64,000 bases of DNA from assembly GCF_037969765.1 (NCBI RefSeq), contig NZ_CP150207.1, positions 2,590,001 through 2,654,000 on the forward strand, given 5' to 3'. How positions within the stretch are numbered: the first letter of the stretch is position 1; the number at the start of each line of letters is the position of its first letter. The DNA is from Paenibacillus sp. FSL W8-0186 (lineage in GTDB: Bacteria > Bacillota > Bacilli > Paenibacillales > Paenibacillaceae). This document shows positions 21,378-30,000 of this stretch, piece after piece. The translations under genes and the position numbers were made by a program. The notes under the pieces are model-generated. The model had not been told where the DNA came from and ran no database searches. It saw nothing but the letters and a program-made list of their open reading frames with translations.

Positions 21378-22508
21378 ATGCTGAAATTTGAACAGGTAAG
21401 CAAGACATACCCAAACGGTTATCATGCGGTAAAAAATATCAGCTTCGAGGTGGATTCGGGCGAAATTCTGGTGCTGATCGGCCCCAGCGGTTGCGGGAAA
21501 ACGACATCCATGAAGATGATTAACCGCCTGATTCCGCACACATCAGGCAAAATATACGTCCAGGGCAAGGATATTACGCAGGAAAACCCCGTAACGCTGC
21601 GCAAGAACATCGGCTACGTCATTCAACAAATCGGACTGTTTCCCCATTACACCATCGAAGACAATGTAGGTCTAATCCCCGAATTAAAAGGATGGTCCCG
21701 AGATAAAAAGAAAGCACGGGTAAGCGAAATGCTGCGCTTGGTCGGACTCGATCCGGAAATTTATGCGAAGCGCTACCCCAAACAACTGTCCGGCGGCCAG
21801 CAGCAGAGGGTCGGTGTAGCGAGAGCCTTGGCGGCCGATCCGGACATTATCCTGATGGATGAGCCGTTCGGCGCACTCGATCCCATTACTCGGGAGCAGC
21901 TGCAGGATGAACTCTTGCGTCTCCAGCAGGAGGTAAAGAAGACGATCGTATTCGTCACACATGACATGGAGGAAGCGCTGAAGCTTGGCGACAAGATCGC
22001 CATTTTACGAGATGGAGAGCTGGTGCAGATCGATACGCCGGAGCAAATTTTATGTCATCCGGCCGATGAGTTCGTAGAAGGTTTTGTCGGTAAAAATCGC
22101 CTCTATCAGAACCCCGAATTTATTCCGGTTACGGAGGTGATGCGGGACAATCCTTCCACAACACTTCCGGGCCGCAGTCCAAGCAGGGCCCTAACCTTCA
22201 TGCGCCAGCGGAAGACGGACACGCTGCTTGTCAGCGATGAAGCGGGCAGACTGCTGGGCATCGTCTCAGCTTACGATGTGTCGGCCCAGATGGACAGCTC
22301 GGTAACCATCCGGGATATTATGCAATCCCCCCAAGCCCTGCTTGAGGATACTGCGACAGCGAAGGATGCGCTTGCGCTTATCACTGAGGCGCCGTTTGGC
22401 ATCATCCCGGTAGTGACGGGGAGTGGAACAATTGCAGGCATCGTAACCCGAAGCAGTCTGTTAACAGCGTTTGCCGCTCAGTGGGTAGGGGGTGAAGAGA
22501 AAGCATGA
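21378..22508 (+). CDS. opuCA: Osmoprotectant ABC transporter, ATP-binding protein with CBS domains (OpuCA-like)
   Basis: ATPase of a glycine betaine/carnitine/choline importer, 376 residues. Walker A GPSGCGKTT is at 35-43, Q-loop QQIGLFPH, signature LSGGQQQR, Walker B IILMDEPFGALD, and two C-terminal CBS domains (~250-370: SRALTFMRQRKTDTLLV and TAKDALALITEAPFGIIPV) that sense ionic strength or nucleotides in related OpuA/OpuC proteins. ATG 21378 is chosen because AGGAGG precedes it by 6 bases; the in-frame ATG at 21312 lacks a site. It overlaps the permease gene by 4 bases. The BusR-like regulator is upstream. Confidence 0.92.
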   Translation: MLKFEQVSKTYPNGYHAVKNISFEVDSGEILVLIGPSGCGKTTSMKMINRLIPHTSGKIYVQGKDITQENPVTLRKNIGYVIQQIGLFPHYTIEDNVGLIPELKGWSRDKKKARVSEMLRLVGLDPEIYAKRYPKQLSGGQQQRVGVARALAADPDIILMDEPFGALDPITREQLQDELLRLQQEVKKTIVFVTHDMEEALKLGDKIAILRDGELVQIDTPEQILCHPADEFVEGFVGKNRLYQNPEFIPVTEVMRDNPSTTLPGRSPSRALTFMRQRKTDTLLVSDEAGRLLGIVSAYDVSAQMDSSVTIRDIMQSPQALLEDTATAKDALALITEAPFGIIPVVTGSGTIAGIVTRSSLLTAFAAQWVGGEEKA

Positions 22509-23161
22509 GAGATAAATCATTATGGGATCAGCTGATCCATCAGTTCGACATGCGAAAGGGAGAATTGGCGCAGTCCTTATTGGTGCATATTGAACTCGTG
22601 TTCCTGTCGATGCTGCTGGCGATAGTTGTCGGCATCTCCCTAGGCATCATGATTACTAGAGTTAAATCTCTCAAGGGCGTTACCTTGGGAACGGCCGGGG
22701 TTCTGCAAACGATTCCGAGCCTCGCCATGCTCGGTTTTATGATTCCGCTATTCGGCATCGGCATGAAGACGGCTGTAGCCGCCTTGTTCCTGTATTCATT
22801 GCTGCCGATTATCCGGAATACGTACGCGGGTATTACTGATGTAGATAAGTCAATCGTGGAAGCGGCACGCGGGATGGGCATGAAGTCATGGCAAATTCTA
22901 TTCCGCGTCCAGCTGCCGCTGGCCTTAAATGTCATAATGGCCGGTATACGAACAGCGGCGGTGATCAATGTGGGGACGGCAACGCTGGCCTCTTTTATCG
23001 GAGCCGGGGGACTTGGAGAATACATCTTCCTAGGCATCCAGCGCAATATTGAGGCGCTAACCTTGCTCGGTGCGATTCCAGCGGCTATTCTCGCTCTGAT
23101 TATGGACTACTTGCTTGGTCTGCTGGAGAGAGTGACGACACCAAAAGGCTTAAAAGTGTGA
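22505..23161 (+). CDS. opuCB: Osmoprotectant ABC transporter permease (OpuCB-like)
   Basis: Membrane permease of 218 residues with five to six helices. It carries the ABC-permease EAA motif (VEAARGMGMKSWQILFRVQLPLALN) that docks on the ATPase and the usual OpuCB/ProW-like ending (FLGIQRNIEALTLLGAIPAAILAL). Its ATG overlaps the stop of the ATPase gene, giving tight coupling. In Bacillus the opuC operon encodes two permeases (B and D); only one is present here, so it would act as a homodimer or pair with a product encoded elsewhere. Confidence 0.92.
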   Translation: MRDKSLWDQLIHQFDMRKGELAQSLLVHIELVFLSMLLAIVVGISLGIMITRVKSLKGVTLGTAGVLQTIPSLAMLGFMIPLFGIGMKTAVAALFLYSLLPIIRNTYAGITDVDKSIVEAARGMGMKSWQILFRVQLPLALNVIMAGIRTAAVINVGTATLASFIGAGGLGEYIFLGIQRNIEALTLLGAIPAAILALIMDYLLGLLERVTTPKGLKV

Positions 23162-23247
23162 ATGGAGGAAGGCAATAGCAGGCCTGACTTGCAAAAAATG
23201 CAGCTATAGAGTGCTTAGCATTAAAATATGGAGGTTCAAAGAAACAA

Positions 23248-24177
23248 ATGAAAATGATAAAATTTAGCAAAAAAACGGCGGTTGGTTTGTTGGCAGTCGT
23301 ACTGATGACGATGCTATTGAGTGCGTGCGGAGGCGGAACTAACAAGGACTCTGGAGCAGGAAACGCAGGAGAAATTACAATAGGATCTAAGAATTTTACC
23401 GAGAATATGCTGCTTGCTCTGATGATGGCGGAGCTGATCGAAGCGAAAACGGACATCAAAGTGAAGCGCCAGGTCAATCTGGGTGGCTCCAACGTCGCAT
23501 GGAGCGCGCTAAAGAATGGTGAAATTCAGCTGTACCCTGAATATACGGGGACGGTTGTAGCCAATTATTATCAGGAGGAAACGGGCAATTCGGCGGAATC
23601 GCTGGCTAAAACGAGAGAGCTGCTTGCTGATGATGAGCTAATCTTTCTGGAGCCGTTCGGCATTAATAACACATACACACTGGCGGTAACACGGGAGACT
23701 GCAGAACGGCACAACCTTGAGACCTTCAGCGATTTGTCGAAGGTATCCGAGGACATGATTCTTGGCGTAGAATTCGAATTTCTTGATCGGGACGACGGCT
23801 TTCCGGGAATTCAGAAGCTGTACGGCATGAAATTCAAGCAGCAAAAGGGGATGGACCACGGTATTATGTATCAGTCGATCGCCAGTGGAGAGACGGATGT
23901 GACGAATGCATATGCCACCGATGCGCAAATCAAGGTGCATGATCTAGTTATTTTGCGGGATGACAAAGAATTTTTTCCGCCATATGATGCCGGACCGGTC
24001 ATTCGTAAAGCGACCTTGGAGCAATATCCTGAGTTAGAAGAGGTATTGAATCTAATGAGCGGTTTGATTAGCGACGAGGAGATGCAGAAGCTGAATGCGG
24101 ACGTCGATGTGGAAGGGCTGAAGGAAGAAGAGGTCGCACGCCAATTTTTGATTGAAAAAGGGTTGATAGAAGGCTAG
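23248..24177 (+). CDS. opuCC: Osmoprotectant-binding lipoprotein (OpuCC-like)
   Basis: Extracellular substrate-binding lipoprotein of 309 residues. The signal peptide ends in the lipobox LLSACGGG (lipidated cysteine near residue 27). The mature part is a type II binding fold typical of the ProX/OpuCC group: ITIGSKNFTENMLLALMMAELIE at its start, YPEYTGT (residues ~94-100), and TDVTNAYATDAQI. It delivers glycine betaine, choline or carnitine to the permease. It is separated from the permease gene by 86 bases with a good GGAGG, and is the last gene of the operon. Confidence 0.92.
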   Translation: MKMIKFSKKTAVGLLAVVLMTMLLSACGGGTNKDSGAGNAGEITIGSKNFTENMLLALMMAELIEAKTDIKVKRQVNLGGSNVAWSALKNGEIQLYPEYTGTVVANYYQEETGNSAESLAKTRELLADDELIFLEPFGINNTYTLAVTRETAERHNLETFSDLSKVSEDMILGVEFEFLDRDDGFPGIQKLYGMKFKQQKGMDHGIMYQSIASGETDVTNAYATDAQIKVHDLVILRDDKEFFPPYDAGPVIRKATLEQYPELEEVLNLMSGLISDEEMQKLNADVDVEGLKEEEVARQFLIEKGLIEG

Positions 24178-24307
24178 TATATATAGTATTAAATATTTGT
24201 ACGGATAGGAGTATATGATGAGACCGATTTAACTATGAACTGTAAGCTGCTTCAATTAAGCTGATCATACAAAATTTAATGCTATAGAACACGGAGGCTT
24301 ACGGTTC

Positions 24308-25612
24308 ATGTTCAAGAAGTCTTTTTATTACTTGTGGGGCTCGCAGGCGCTGTCCAATACGGTAGATGTCTTCTACCTGGTCGCGCTGATGACATTCGTG
24401 CTGAGCACTACGAACTCGATCATGTTTGCGACCCTGGTTCCTTTCATCCGAGTAACCGCCCAGTTAGCGAGCGGATTTCTTGCCCCGCTGATGGTTGCGA
24501 ATTATAGACTGCCCTTTCTGCTGACAATATCGCAGAGCGGGCAGTTTCTCTTGTTTAGTCTGCTGGCTTTCTATCTCTCACCCTGGATCGGGGGAAACAG
24601 TTTCCTGTTGATCTACGGTATTATTGCCTGCATATCTTTCTTGGACGGCTGGACAACTCCCGCGCGAAATGCGCTCGTTCCGCGTCTTGTGTCAGACGAG
24701 GTACTGATGAAGGCCAATGGAATGGTGGCTACAACTGATCAGGTCGTTCAGTTTGCGGGTTGGGCGTTAAGCGGGTTGATGGTCGCGAAGCTGGGGGCTT
24801 TTCCGGTACTGGTTATTGTTGCCGCCGGTTATGGAATAGCCATGCTTGTGACCTTCTGGATCGAAGATCCGCTAGAACCTCCAAGGCGGGGAATATGGGA
24901 TTGGCGGACTGCCTCAAAACAAGGCTATATGGCGCTGAAGGAGGCACAGACAGCGAGTGATCCGAGCAGTGAAATCAAGTCGCCTACCCGCTGGGATACA
25001 CTTAAGGAAGGCTGGGTGCTAATCTGGAAATCGCCGAGGCTGCGGGCTTTAACGGTGATGGACGTGACGGATATGTTCGGAGGCTCTGTGTGGGCCGGAG
25101 CGTTCATGCTTGTCTTCGTCAAGGAAGTATTGCTGAAGGATGAGCAGTGGTGGGGTTATATCAATGCGAGTTATTTTGCCGGCGCTGTGATTGGCGGACT
25201 GCTTGTCGTGGCGTTCGTCGGGCGTTTGGAGAAGCGGATATTTGCGGCAATGCTCGCAGGGATGCTGGGCTATGCACTGCTGACGACTCTGTTTGCGGTC
25301 AATTCCTATGCGCCGCTTGCGCTGCTCCTCGTTCTGCTGACCGGACCGATGACAGAGCTTGCTGCGGTATCCCGCCGAACATTGATACAGCGAAGCGCAA
25401 GCAAGGAACGGCTGCCCCAGATTTTTTCGGCGCAAGCGACGTTGCTGAATACCGTTTTCGGCATATCACTGCTCGCGATGAGCGGCATCGCCGAGTGGCT
25501 TGGGATCGTAAATATGTATTTGTTCGCCGCCGGTATTACATTACTTGCGATATGTACAGGCATAGTCAATCGAAGCTCCTTCCGAAAGGAAGTTCATATC
25601 GTGGAACCTTAG
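24308..25612 (+). CDS. MFS transporter, probable exporter
   Basis: Major facilitator protein of 434 residues with about twelve helices, of the MFS_3/EntS-like type (open first helix MFKKSFYYLWGSQALSNTVDVFYLVALMTF broken into short segments; FLDGWTTPARNALVPRLV after helix 4). Such proteins export siderophores or drugs. A long central loop of charged residues (~195-230) separates the halves. The start ATG 24308 follows CGGAGG. It ends in its own terminator, so it is not part of the ars operon that follows, although it is oriented with it. Confidence 0.82.
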   Translation: MFKKSFYYLWGSQALSNTVDVFYLVALMTFVLSTTNSIMFATLVPFIRVTAQLASGFLAPLMVANYRLPFLLTISQSGQFLLFSLLAFYLSPWIGGNSFLLIYGIIACISFLDGWTTPARNALVPRLVSDEVLMKANGMVATTDQVVQFAGWALSGLMVAKLGAFPVLVIVAAGYGIAMLVTFWIEDPLEPPRRGIWDWRTASKQGYMALKEAQTASDPSSEIKSPTRWDTLKEGWVLIWKSPRLRALTVMDVTDMFGGSVWAGAFMLVFVKEVLLKDEQWWGYINASYFAGAVIGGLLVVAFVGRLEKRIFAAMLAGMLGYALLTTLFAVNSYAPLALLLVLLTGPMTELAAVSRRTLIQRSASKERLPQIFSAQATLLNTVFGISLLAMSGIAEWLGIVNMYLFAAGITLLAICTGIVNRSSFRKEVHIVEP

Positions 25613-25619
25613 TGAAAGA

Positions 25620-25642
25620 GGCGCCTATTAGGCGCCCTTTTT
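25620..25642 (+). terminator. Intrinsic terminator after the MFS gene
   Basis: GGCGCCT (25620-25626) / AGGCGCC (25630-25636) with a 3-base loop and a T run. Confidence 0.8.
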
Positions 25643-25689
25643 AATTGGATGGAAGAAAGTTCATATAAGCTACTAAAATATATAACCGA

Positions 25690-25718
25690 TTGATTATATA
25701 ATTGTTCAATTATATAAT
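25690..25718 (+). promoter_or_regulatory. Sigma-A promoter overlapped by the ArsR operator
   Basis: TTGATT (25690-25695), a 17-base spacer and TATAAT (25713-25718). A perfect palindrome with 12-base arms and a 2-base centre (ATTATATAATTG at 25693-25704, CAATTATATAAT at 25707-25718) covers the promoter almost exactly, so a bound repressor would exclude RNA polymerase. Confidence 0.75.
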
Positions 25719-25760
25719 ATAATCTATCAAAATATATTCTAAGAGAGGAGGGGCTGCCCG

Positions 25761-26075
25761 ATGGAAGAGATCATTCGGGATTTGAAGCTGCTGGCCGACA
25801 GGACGCGCTTGACACTGCTGGCCATTTTGAGGGAAGGGGAGCGCTGCGTATGTGATCTGGTCGATGCACTGCAGACGACTCAGCCGAACGTCAGCCAGCA
25901 TCTGCGCAAGCTGAAGGAGGCAGGTCTGGTCATTGAAGATAAACGCGGATCATGGGTCTATTATGATTTGACACTTGAGGGCAAGCCGCATGTCCAGGCT
26001 CTGATGGAGCATGTTCCTGTACCTGTGGAACAACTGGAATGGATGAAGAAATGCTCAACGAACAACTGCTGCTGA
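25761..26075 (+). CDS. arsR: Arsenic-responsive repressor, ArsR family
   Basis: Winged-helix metalloregulator of 104 residues that releases DNA on binding arsenite or antimonite. The As(III) site CVCDL is at residues 29-33 in helix alpha-3, the recognition helix is QTTQPNVSQHLRKL (38-51), and the wing is DKRGSWVYYDL. The C-terminus carries extra cysteines (CSTNNCC), as in several Firmicute ArsR proteins. The start ATG 25761 follows GAGAGGAGG. It is the first gene of arsR-arsB-arsC. Confidence 0.93.
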   Translation: MEEIIRDLKLLADRTRLTLLAILREGERCVCDLVDALQTTQPNVSQHLRKLKEAGLVIEDKRGSWVYYDLTLEGKPHVQALMEHVPVPVEQLEWMKKCSTNNCC

Positions 26076-26091
26076 TGGAAGAGGAGAATAG

Positions 26092-27384
26092 ATGGTATAC
26101 ATTGCTTTTAGCATATTTGCGCTTACATTAACGATGGTTATATGGCAGCCCAGAGGGCTTGGCATCGGCTGGTCGGCGATGGGGGGCGCCATACTGGCAT
26201 TGCTGTTAGGCGTGGTTGGCTTTCAAGACGTGCTTGATGTCACAGCCATCGTATGGAATGCCACACTCGCTTTTATTGCGATTATAATAATTTCTATATT
26301 GCTGGACGAAATCGGATTTTTTGAATGGGCTGCGCTGCACATGTCCAGGCTGGCGAACGGCAGCGGAAAGTTGATGTTCGTCTATGTTATTCTGCTTGGC
26401 GCGCTGGTCGCCGCTTTATTCGCCAATGATGGAGCTGCCCTAATCCTTACACCGATCGTATTGGCAATGGTCAGGGCGCTTAAGTTCGAGGACCGCATGG
26501 TCCTGCCATTTATTATGGCGAGCGGTTTTATTGCGGACACGGCCTCGCTGCCGCTTATTGTGAGCAACCTGGTCAATATCGTGTCGGCGGATTACTTTGG
26601 AATCGGGTTTGGCGCCTATTTTATCAAAATGATCATACCCAATTTATTTTCGATTGGTGCCAGTGTGCTCGTGTTGTACCTGTTCTACCGCAAACAAATT
26701 CCAGGACATTATGACGAGGCACAGCTTAAGGAGCCAAAGGAAGCGATCCGGGATCCGCGGATGTTCCGGTTATCCTGGCTTATCCTTGTTCTGCTGCTGG
26801 CGGCGTATTTATCCAGCGAATTTATCGGCATTCCTGTATCGGCGGCGGCGGGGGCAGTGGCGGTCATATTTATCATTGCTGCCCGGAAGAGCCCGGCAAT
26901 ACGGACATCCAAAGTCATCAAAGAAGCGCCCTGGTCCATTGTCGTCTTTTCCATCGGAATGTATGTCGTCGTATACGGGCTTCGCAACGCCGGATTAACC
27001 GATCAGCTCGGAAGCTGGATCCAGGCCATTGCAGGTCAAGGGCTATACGCTGCCACGTTAGGCATGGGTCTGCTGGCGGCGCTGCTGTCATCGATTATGA
27101 ATAATTTGCCTACGGTCATGATTGGCGCATTAGCGATAGATAGCACAAGTACAGCGGGGGTCATGAGAGAAGCACTTATATACGCGAACGTGATTGGCTC
27201 GGATCTCGGTCCGAAAATAACACCGATCGGTTCCCTGGCTACTTTGCTGTGGCTGCATGTGCTGTCCAAAAAGGGCATCAGAATTACATGGGGCCAGTAT
27301 TTCCGCACCGGAATTATTCTTACGATTCCAACGCTAGTCATTACGTTAACCGGACTCTATGTATGGCTTTTATTTATAGGCTAG
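26092..27384 (+). CDS. arsB: Arsenite efflux permease ArsB
   Basis: Inner-membrane arsenite/antimonite exporter of the ArsB/NhaD (ion transporter) superfamily: 430 residues, about eleven to twelve helices. Typical features are [19 protein letters not shown] (the inner conserved loop), [21 protein letters not shown] and, near the end, [15 protein letters not shown] with [19 protein letters not shown]. It lies 16 bases after arsR. It differs from the unrelated Acr3 exporter family, which is absent here. Confidence 0.94.
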   Translation: MVYIAFSIFALTLTMVIWQPRGLGIGWSAMGGAILALLLGVVGFQDVLDVTAIVWNATLAFIAIIIISILLDEIGFFEWAALHMSRLANGSGKLMFVYVILLGALVAALFANDGAALILTPIVLAMVRALKFEDRMVLPFIMASGFIADTASLPLIVSNLVNIVSADYFGIGFGAYFIKMIIPNLFSIGASVLVLYLFYRKQIPGHYDEAQLKEPKEAIRDPRMFRLSWLILVLLLAAYLSSEFIGIPVSAAAGAVAVIFIIAARKSPAIRTSKVIKEAPWSIVVFSIGMYVVVYGLRNAGLTDQLGSWIQAIAGQGLYAATLGMGLLAALLSSIMNNLPTVMIGALAIDSTSTAGVMREALIYANVIGSDLGPKITPIGSLATLLWLHVLSKKGIRITWGQYFRTGIILTIPTLVITLTGLYVWLLFIG

Positions 27385-27432
27385 AAGGCACCATTACTTA
27401 ACTTCTATTAACTTCGGAAAGAGGATTGCTAG

Positions 27433-27858
27433 ATGAACAATAAAAAAAGCGTATATTTCCTTTGTACGGGAAATTCATGCCGGAGTCAGATGGCAGACGG
27501 CTGGCTCAAGAAAATAGGCGGTGATCAGTTTGAAGTGTTCAGTGCGGGATTGGAGGCTCACGGATTGAATCCTCGCGCTGTTCAGGTCATGAATGAGGCA
27601 GGTGTCGACATTAGTACTCACCGGTCAGAGGTGATTGATCCAGACATTCTAAAGCGTACAGATTATATTATTACGTTGTGCAGTCATGCGGACGATCACT
27701 GCCCGGCTGTACCTACCCGAATTGGTGTGAAATGGCATTGGGGATTTGAAGACCCCGCGAAGGCGACAGGAACCGAGGAAGAAATTATGCTGCGTTTCCG
27801 GGAAATCAGGGATCAAATCAAGGCCCGCATTGAACGATTTGTTACGGAAGGCCAGTAA
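27433..27858 (+). CDS. arsC: Arsenate reductase, thioredoxin-coupled
   Basis: Reduces arsenate to arsenite for export by ArsB, using an intramolecular disulfide cascade regenerated by thioredoxin. The phosphatase-like loop CTGNSCRS has the nucleophile C11 and C16; C83 and C90 (LCSHADDHC) are the redox pair, matching Cys10/82/89 of the Bacillus enzyme. 141 residues, the usual length. It follows arsB by 48 bases and is the last gene before a terminator. Confidence 0.96.
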   Translation: MNNKKSVYFLCTGNSCRSQMADGWLKKIGGDQFEVFSAGLEAHGLNPRAVQVMNEAGVDISTHRSEVIDPDILKRTDYIITLCSHADDHCPAVPTRIGVKWHWGFEDPAKATGTEEEIMLRFREIRDQIKARIERFVTEGQ

Positions 27859-27889
27859 TGCCGAAATAAGAGCGTTAGAAAAAAGATCT

Positions 27890-27917
27890 AAAGGCACCTC
27901 CAGGGTGCCTTTTTTTG
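27890..27917 (+). terminator. Intrinsic terminator of the ars operon
   Basis: Stem AAAGGCACC (27890-27898) / GGTGCCTTT (27904-27912) with a run of seven T. Confidence 0.9.
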
Positions 27918-27989
27918 GTGTAACTTTATAAGGTGAAATGCGTACTACATGATAAACGTTATTATCAATTAACTATTGGAGGGATCCAT

Positions 27990-28916
27990 ATGCGCATAGG
28001 GATCATCGGTCTGGGGGATATTGCGCGCAAAGCGTATCTGCCGGTCATAACGGCTATCGAAAATATAGAACTTGTATTGTGCACCCGCAATTCAGAGGTT
28101 CTCCGCCAAACAGCAAATCAATATCGCATTGGTGAAACGGCTCATCAACCTGAGCAATTAATTGCTGCCGGGATAGATGCAGCGTTTATACATACAGCGA
28201 CGGAATCGCATGCCGGGATCATTGAACTTCTGATCAGGCACGGCATCCATGTATATGTAGACAAACCTATCTCTTATAATTACGGGGAATCCGCCAGATT
28301 GGTAGAGCTGGCCGAATCCATGGGAGTTCAGCTAATGGTCGGATTCAACCGGAGATATGCCCCGATGGTTGCGGCCATGAAGGAACAGAACGAACGGCGT
28401 CTTGTTATTATGCAGAAAAATCGCGTGACTTCTCCCGATTTTGCACGCCGCTTCGTTTTGGATGACTTTATTCATGTAGTCGATACAGTTCGCTTCTTAG
28501 CGCCGGGGGAAATTAAGGACACCAAAATCACAACCTATCAGCAAAATGGGAAGCTGCACCATGTTACTCTGCAACTGGAGGGTGACGGTTTTACAAGCAC
28601 AGCTATTATGAATCGCGATAACGGAATAACCGAAGAGACGCTGGAAGTAATGAGTCCAGGAAATAAATGGCTTATTGACGGTTTAAATACAACAAGACAT
28701 TTTCATGCGGGCAAGGAGCAGCTGATCAAATTCAATGATTGGGATCCGGTGCTTTACCGCAGAGGTTTTCATCAAATCATCAGTCATTTCCTGGACAGTG
28801 TCCGCAGCAATTCGGAGTTGGGCGTATCCGCGCGTGATGCACTGGAAACGCATCGACTCTGTGAATTAGTTGTCAAGCATGCCGAAGAGCATGGTGCAGA
28901 TATTTGGCATGGTTAG
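27990..28916 (+). CDS. Gfo/Idh/MocA-family oxidoreductase
   Basis: NAD(P)-dependent dehydrogenase of 308 residues. The Rossmann motif GIIGLGDIARKAYLP is at residues 3-17, the family EKP-type signature appears as VYVDKPISYNYGESARLVE (K of the KP pair binds the cofactor), followed by a C-terminal alpha/beta domain. ATG 27990 is chosen over GTG 27933 because TTGGAGGGA precedes it and the Rossmann strand begins at once. These enzymes act on sugars, inositols or virulence-factor-like substrates; this substrate is not predictable. The coiled-coil gene follows after 44 bases. Confidence 0.85.
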   Translation: MRIGIIGLGDIARKAYLPVITAIENIELVLCTRNSEVLRQTANQYRIGETAHQPEQLIAAGIDAAFIHTATESHAGIIELLIRHGIHVYVDKPISYNYGESARLVELAESMGVQLMVGFNRRYAPMVAAMKEQNERRLVIMQKNRVTSPDFARRFVLDDFIHVVDTVRFLAPGEIKDTKITTYQQNGKLHHVTLQLEGDGFTSTAIMNRDNGITEETLEVMSPGNKWLIDGLNTTRHFHAGKEQLIKFNDWDPVLYRRGFHQIISHFLDSVRSNSELGVSARDALETHRLCELVVKHAEEHGADIWHG

Positions 28917-28960
28917 GCAGTCGCCATCCGGGTACTTTTTTTAGTAGGAGGAGATGTGTT

Positions 28961-29890
28961 ATGTATGAGGACATGAATGAGCGTTTAGCCGAGCTAAAAG
29001 AGAAGGGACGGAAAAAAGAGAAGTGGGAGAAGCGCCATCAACAATTGCAGGAAGAGCTCGCGGCGTTGGAGCGTGCAAGAGAAGAGGCTAGCCGGAGACT
29101 TGCAGCGGAAGAGAAGGACGTCAAGCAGCTGACCAGCTTGTCCTTATCCAATTTGCTGCATACGATTCTTGGCAGAAAGACAGAGAAGCTGGATCAAGAG
29201 CAGCGCGAGGTGGTCGAAGCCAAGCTCAAATACGATGAAGCCGATCAGGCGGTGCAGCATACCGTGCAGCAAATCGCTGCTGCCGAGAAGCAGCTGGCGG
29301 AAGTGAAATTCTGGAAGCTTGATTATGATCAAGTGTTTGAGGCTAAGGAGCGTCAAGTACTGCAGGAAAATGAGGAGCTGCGGACATTGGCGGAAGAACA
29401 GGCAGCCCTAAGTGTACAGAACAAGGAATTAGAAGAAGCGCTGCGGGCGGGCGGCTCGGCCGCTCACGATCTGGACAGCGCCGTTGACAAGCTGCTGTCA
29501 GCTAAAAATTGGGGCACCTATGATATGCTTGGCGGCGGCATGATCTCGACGCATATGAAGCACGGCCGTCTGGATGAAGCGATGGATTATTTATACCGTG
29601 CCCAGAATAGTTTGCGGCATTTCGAGAAGGAGCTGCGGGACGTGGGCGAGCAGATGCCGGTTCATATCGAAATCAGCGGGTTTCTCAAATTCTCCGACTA
29701 TTTCTTTGACGGCTTCATTATGGATTGGATCGTTCAGGGTAAAATCAACGATATGCTGCATCAGGTGGAAGGTAAGCGGTCAGAGGTAAACAGAATACTG
29801 TCAGATCTAGCTGCATTGCAGCGCAAAGTCGGGACAGCGCTGGATTCCTCGCGGCGCAGATATGTCCAGACCATAGAGCAATATATATAG
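28961..29890 (+). CDS. Coiled-coil protein of unknown function
   Basis: I do not recognise this protein. Its 309 residues are strongly charged and helical, with heptad-like stretches at ~5-65 (LAELKEKGRKKEKWEKRHQQ) and ~85-155 (LDQEQREVVEAKL, ENEELRTLAEEQAALS) and a C-terminal helical part (HFEKELRDVGEQM). A glycine-rich turn, YDMLGGGMISTHMKH, separates the halves. There is no signal peptide or membrane segment. ATG 28961 is preferred: AGGAGGAG precedes it. It sits 44 bases after the Gfo/Idh gene and may be cotranscribed. Confidence 0.7.
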   Translation: MYEDMNERLAELKEKGRKKEKWEKRHQQLQEELAALERAREEASRRLAAEEKDVKQLTSLSLSNLLHTILGRKTEKLDQEQREVVEAKLKYDEADQAVQHTVQQIAAAEKQLAEVKFWKLDYDQVFEAKERQVLQENEELRTLAEEQAALSVQNKELEEALRAGGSAAHDLDSAVDKLLSAKNWGTYDMLGGGMISTHMKHGRLDEAMDYLYRAQNSLRHFEKELRDVGEQMPVHIEISGFLKFSDYFFDGFIMDWIVQGKINDMLHQVEGKRSEVNRILSDLAALQRKVGTALDSSRRRYVQTIEQYI

Positions 29891-29900
29891 CATTATTCAA

Positions 29901-29940
29901 AAGGGACCGTGATCGCAGCAGCAGCGATTCGCGGTCCCTT
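29901..29940. terminator. Bidirectional hairpin after the coiled-coil gene
   Basis: AAGGGACCG (29901-29909) / CGGTCCCTT (29932-29940); convergent with the MFS gene that follows. The T-tract is weak. Confidence 0.6.
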
Positions 29941-30000
29941 ATTATTGGTTAACGCACCTAGCCTTCAAATCAATTTCTAATGTGGCGAGCATAGCTTGAA

